A stretch of DNA of 29,657 nucleotides from Chara braunii (lineage: Eukaryota > Streptophyta > Charophyceae > Charales > Characeae). This document shows positions 28,290-29,657 of the stretch, piece after piece. Below the pieces are notes generated by a model. That model saw only the letters and a program-made list of their open reading frames with translations, was not told the DNA's origin and searched no databases. A program made the position numbers and the translations under genes. Position 1 is the first letter of the stretch; every line of letters starts with the position of its first letter. The stretch spans positions 166,331 to 195,987 of the forward strand of contig BFEA01000190.1 in the NCBI GenBank assembly GCA_003427395.1, in the 5' to 3' direction.

Positions 28290-28510
28290 TCTCAGTGCTT
28301 GGTACTTCGTTCTTGGTTGTGTTTGGTTCGTGCTTCGGTGCCACTTTCGTGCTGCTTGGTGCTACTCGGTGCATTTGTGCTACTTCATGCTACTCCGTGC
28401 TTGGTTTGGTTTCGGTGCTACGTGCATCGGCGATTTGTTCATGGGATCCGTGCTTCGTGCTAAATGCAATGGTGCTATGGGCATCGTGGAATCGGTGCTT
28501 GGTTCAGTCT
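28290..28510. repeat. Degenerate GTGCTACTTCGTGC-type minisatellite
   Basis: GTGCTTSGTGCTAC and similar 8-14 base phrases recur throughout at irregular spacing. No coding content was recognised. Confidence 0.6.
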
Positions 28511-28663
28511 GGCATAGTCGAACCTTTTTTTATGGAGTTGTGTAAAGCGAACATGACGTCACACACGCACACGCAGATGCATCTTGGGCAGACTGTCGGG
28601 GTTCAACCTCCGATGAAACAGTCTGGACAGTCATGCTTCCTTTTCGGCGTGCACGAAGACAAG

Positions 28664-28666
<3 letters not shown>

Positions 28667-28721
<55 letters not shown>
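28667..28721. repeat. (GA)n microsatellite
   Basis: A GA tract of about 55 bases. Arg/Glu and Leu/Ser open frames across it are artefacts. Confidence 0.97.
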
Positions 28722-28722
<1 letters not shown>

Positions 28723-28945
28723 ACCTGACCATGACAACGCTGACAGATGAAGATGACGAGGAAGATGAAAGATAAGGAGCATGAGCATGATTTACGAGGA
28801 TAAGGTAAGGTAATAATGACATCAATCACCGATTGACAGAATGAAGTGGGTAAGGAAAAACACGCTGCTTCACATGGGGAGGGTTAGGGGCGTCACATGT
28901 CGCAGCCACGTGGCTGATCGTTTATCCATTTTCATTCTTTTCGGG

Positions 28946-28955
<10 letters not shown>

Positions 28956-28978
<23 letters not shown>

Positions 28979-29005
28979 TGCGTGTGTGTGTGTGTGTGTG
29001 TGTGC

Positions 29006-29036
<31 letters not shown>
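28956..29036. repeat. (GT)n followed by (GA)n microsatellite
   Basis: GT with three CGT interruptions to about 29020, then GA. A similar compound GT/GA tract lies at 29246-29296, so the compound repeat was probably duplicated. Confidence 0.95.
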
Positions 29037-29037
<1 letters not shown>

Positions 29038-29256
29038 GGGGAGGGAGAGGGAAGGGATAAATGGGAGAAGCAGGCTATAGTGGTTTCGTTTTTCTCTTCT
29101 GATCGGGAAAATGATTGGAGGCAGGGCAACATCAGGCAGGAGTGGAGAGGGAAACAAGTGGCCATGACGTCGGGACATGATGATGAGATTGGGTTCTTGA
29201 TGACCAGGGCGGAAATCGTTTCCTTATCGTGTTTTGGTCTTTTGTGTGCGTGTGTG

Positions 29257-29291
<35 letters not shown>

Positions 29292-29310
29292 GAGAAAATG
29301 ACGATTAAAG

Positions 29311-29397
29311 GAAGGTCGGGGTGGAGTGGGGTTGCGAGATCATGCCACCTGGGAGAGAGAGAGAAGCAGAGATTTTTATGTGAGAGAAAGGGCGTAG

Positions 29398-29432
<35 letters not shown>

Positions 29433-29580
29433 CGGAGGAATAGGTGAAGGTCGGGGTGGAGGGGGCGTTATAATCGCGAGATAGTGCCACATGGGGGAGA
29501 GAGAGAGAGAGAGAGGCAGAGAGTCTTATGTGGAAGAGAGGGCGGAGGGAAGAGAGAGAGAGAGAGATGGGGGGAGGTGG
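29311..29580. repeat. Purine-rich tandem duplication, period about 135 bp
   Basis: GAAGGTCGGGGTGGAG, a CGAGAT..TGCCAC phrase, a (GA)n block, TTATGTG and AGGGCG..GGGAAGA recur in order from 29311 and again from 29446. No gene was seen to the window end. Confidence 0.85.
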
Positions 29581-29657
29581 AAAAGGAGTGGGTTTGGGGA
29601 ATCGGGCGGCAGGGCGGAAGGTGGCGCAATCTTTTGCTTAGTTTCCTTTCTTTTCTC

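Noticed and set aside
28550-28562. TGACGTCA as a functional bZIP/CRE site
   Set aside because: An 8-base palindrome occurs by chance at this scale and no promoter or gene lies next to it.

Overview
This is eukaryotic nuclear DNA, most likely from a streptophyte (a green alga of the plant lineage, possibly a charophyte). The main clue is an intact gene for a plant-type SP1/SPL2-like RING E3 ligase. Supporting clues are plant-mitochondrion-like ccmF and initiator-tRNA fragments, long (CT)n/(GA)n tracts, and a low density of genes among retrotransposon and foldback repeats. The species assignment is an inference. No bacterial operon, phage or CRISPR locus is present.

Layout: 1-1940 is mostly unassigned, with a possible ThiF/E1-like exon near 1154-1290 and a short foldback repeat at 1443-1610. 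1954-9009 (minus strand) is a nearly complete, two-ORF LINE retrotransposon flanked by perfect 15-bp target-site duplications; its ORF1 and ORF2 are broken by stops and frameshifts. 9941-10107 holds a U6 snRNA retropseudogene with an A-rich tail and about 19-bp target-site duplications. 10485-13031 (plus strand) is a second, 5'-truncated and older copy of the same LINE family, itself invaded by a 103-bp foldback MITE. 14574-15142 is a fragment of mitochondrial ccmF, split by a third LINE 3' fragment that carries its own 20-bp target-site duplication. 15.7-19.1 kb is dominated by microsatellites, minisatellites and foldback MITEs, one nested inside another.

20885-22495 (minus strand) is the only clearly intact protein gene: a single-exon SP1/SPL2-like E3 ubiquitin ligase with two membrane segments, a GIDE domain and a C-terminal RING, plus an unusual linker of about 150 residues rich in Ser, Gly and Pro. 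23.4-29.6 kb is accessory DNA: tandem duplications, a multi-copy 100-bp repeat arranged partly as a large inverted repeat (26359-27425), a mitochondrial-type initiator tRNA-Met relic (27543-27615), a 201-bp multi-hairpin palindrome (27806-28006) and many (GA)n, (CT)n and (GT)n tracts.

Taken together, much of the window records LINE-type target-primed reverse transcription: three LINE copies and one U6 copy end in A-rich tails, and three of these four insertions show target-site duplications. No new multi-gene system was found. The most notable items are the U6 retrocopy, the dated LINE-into-ccmF insertion, the foldback families and the expanded SPL2-like ligase.
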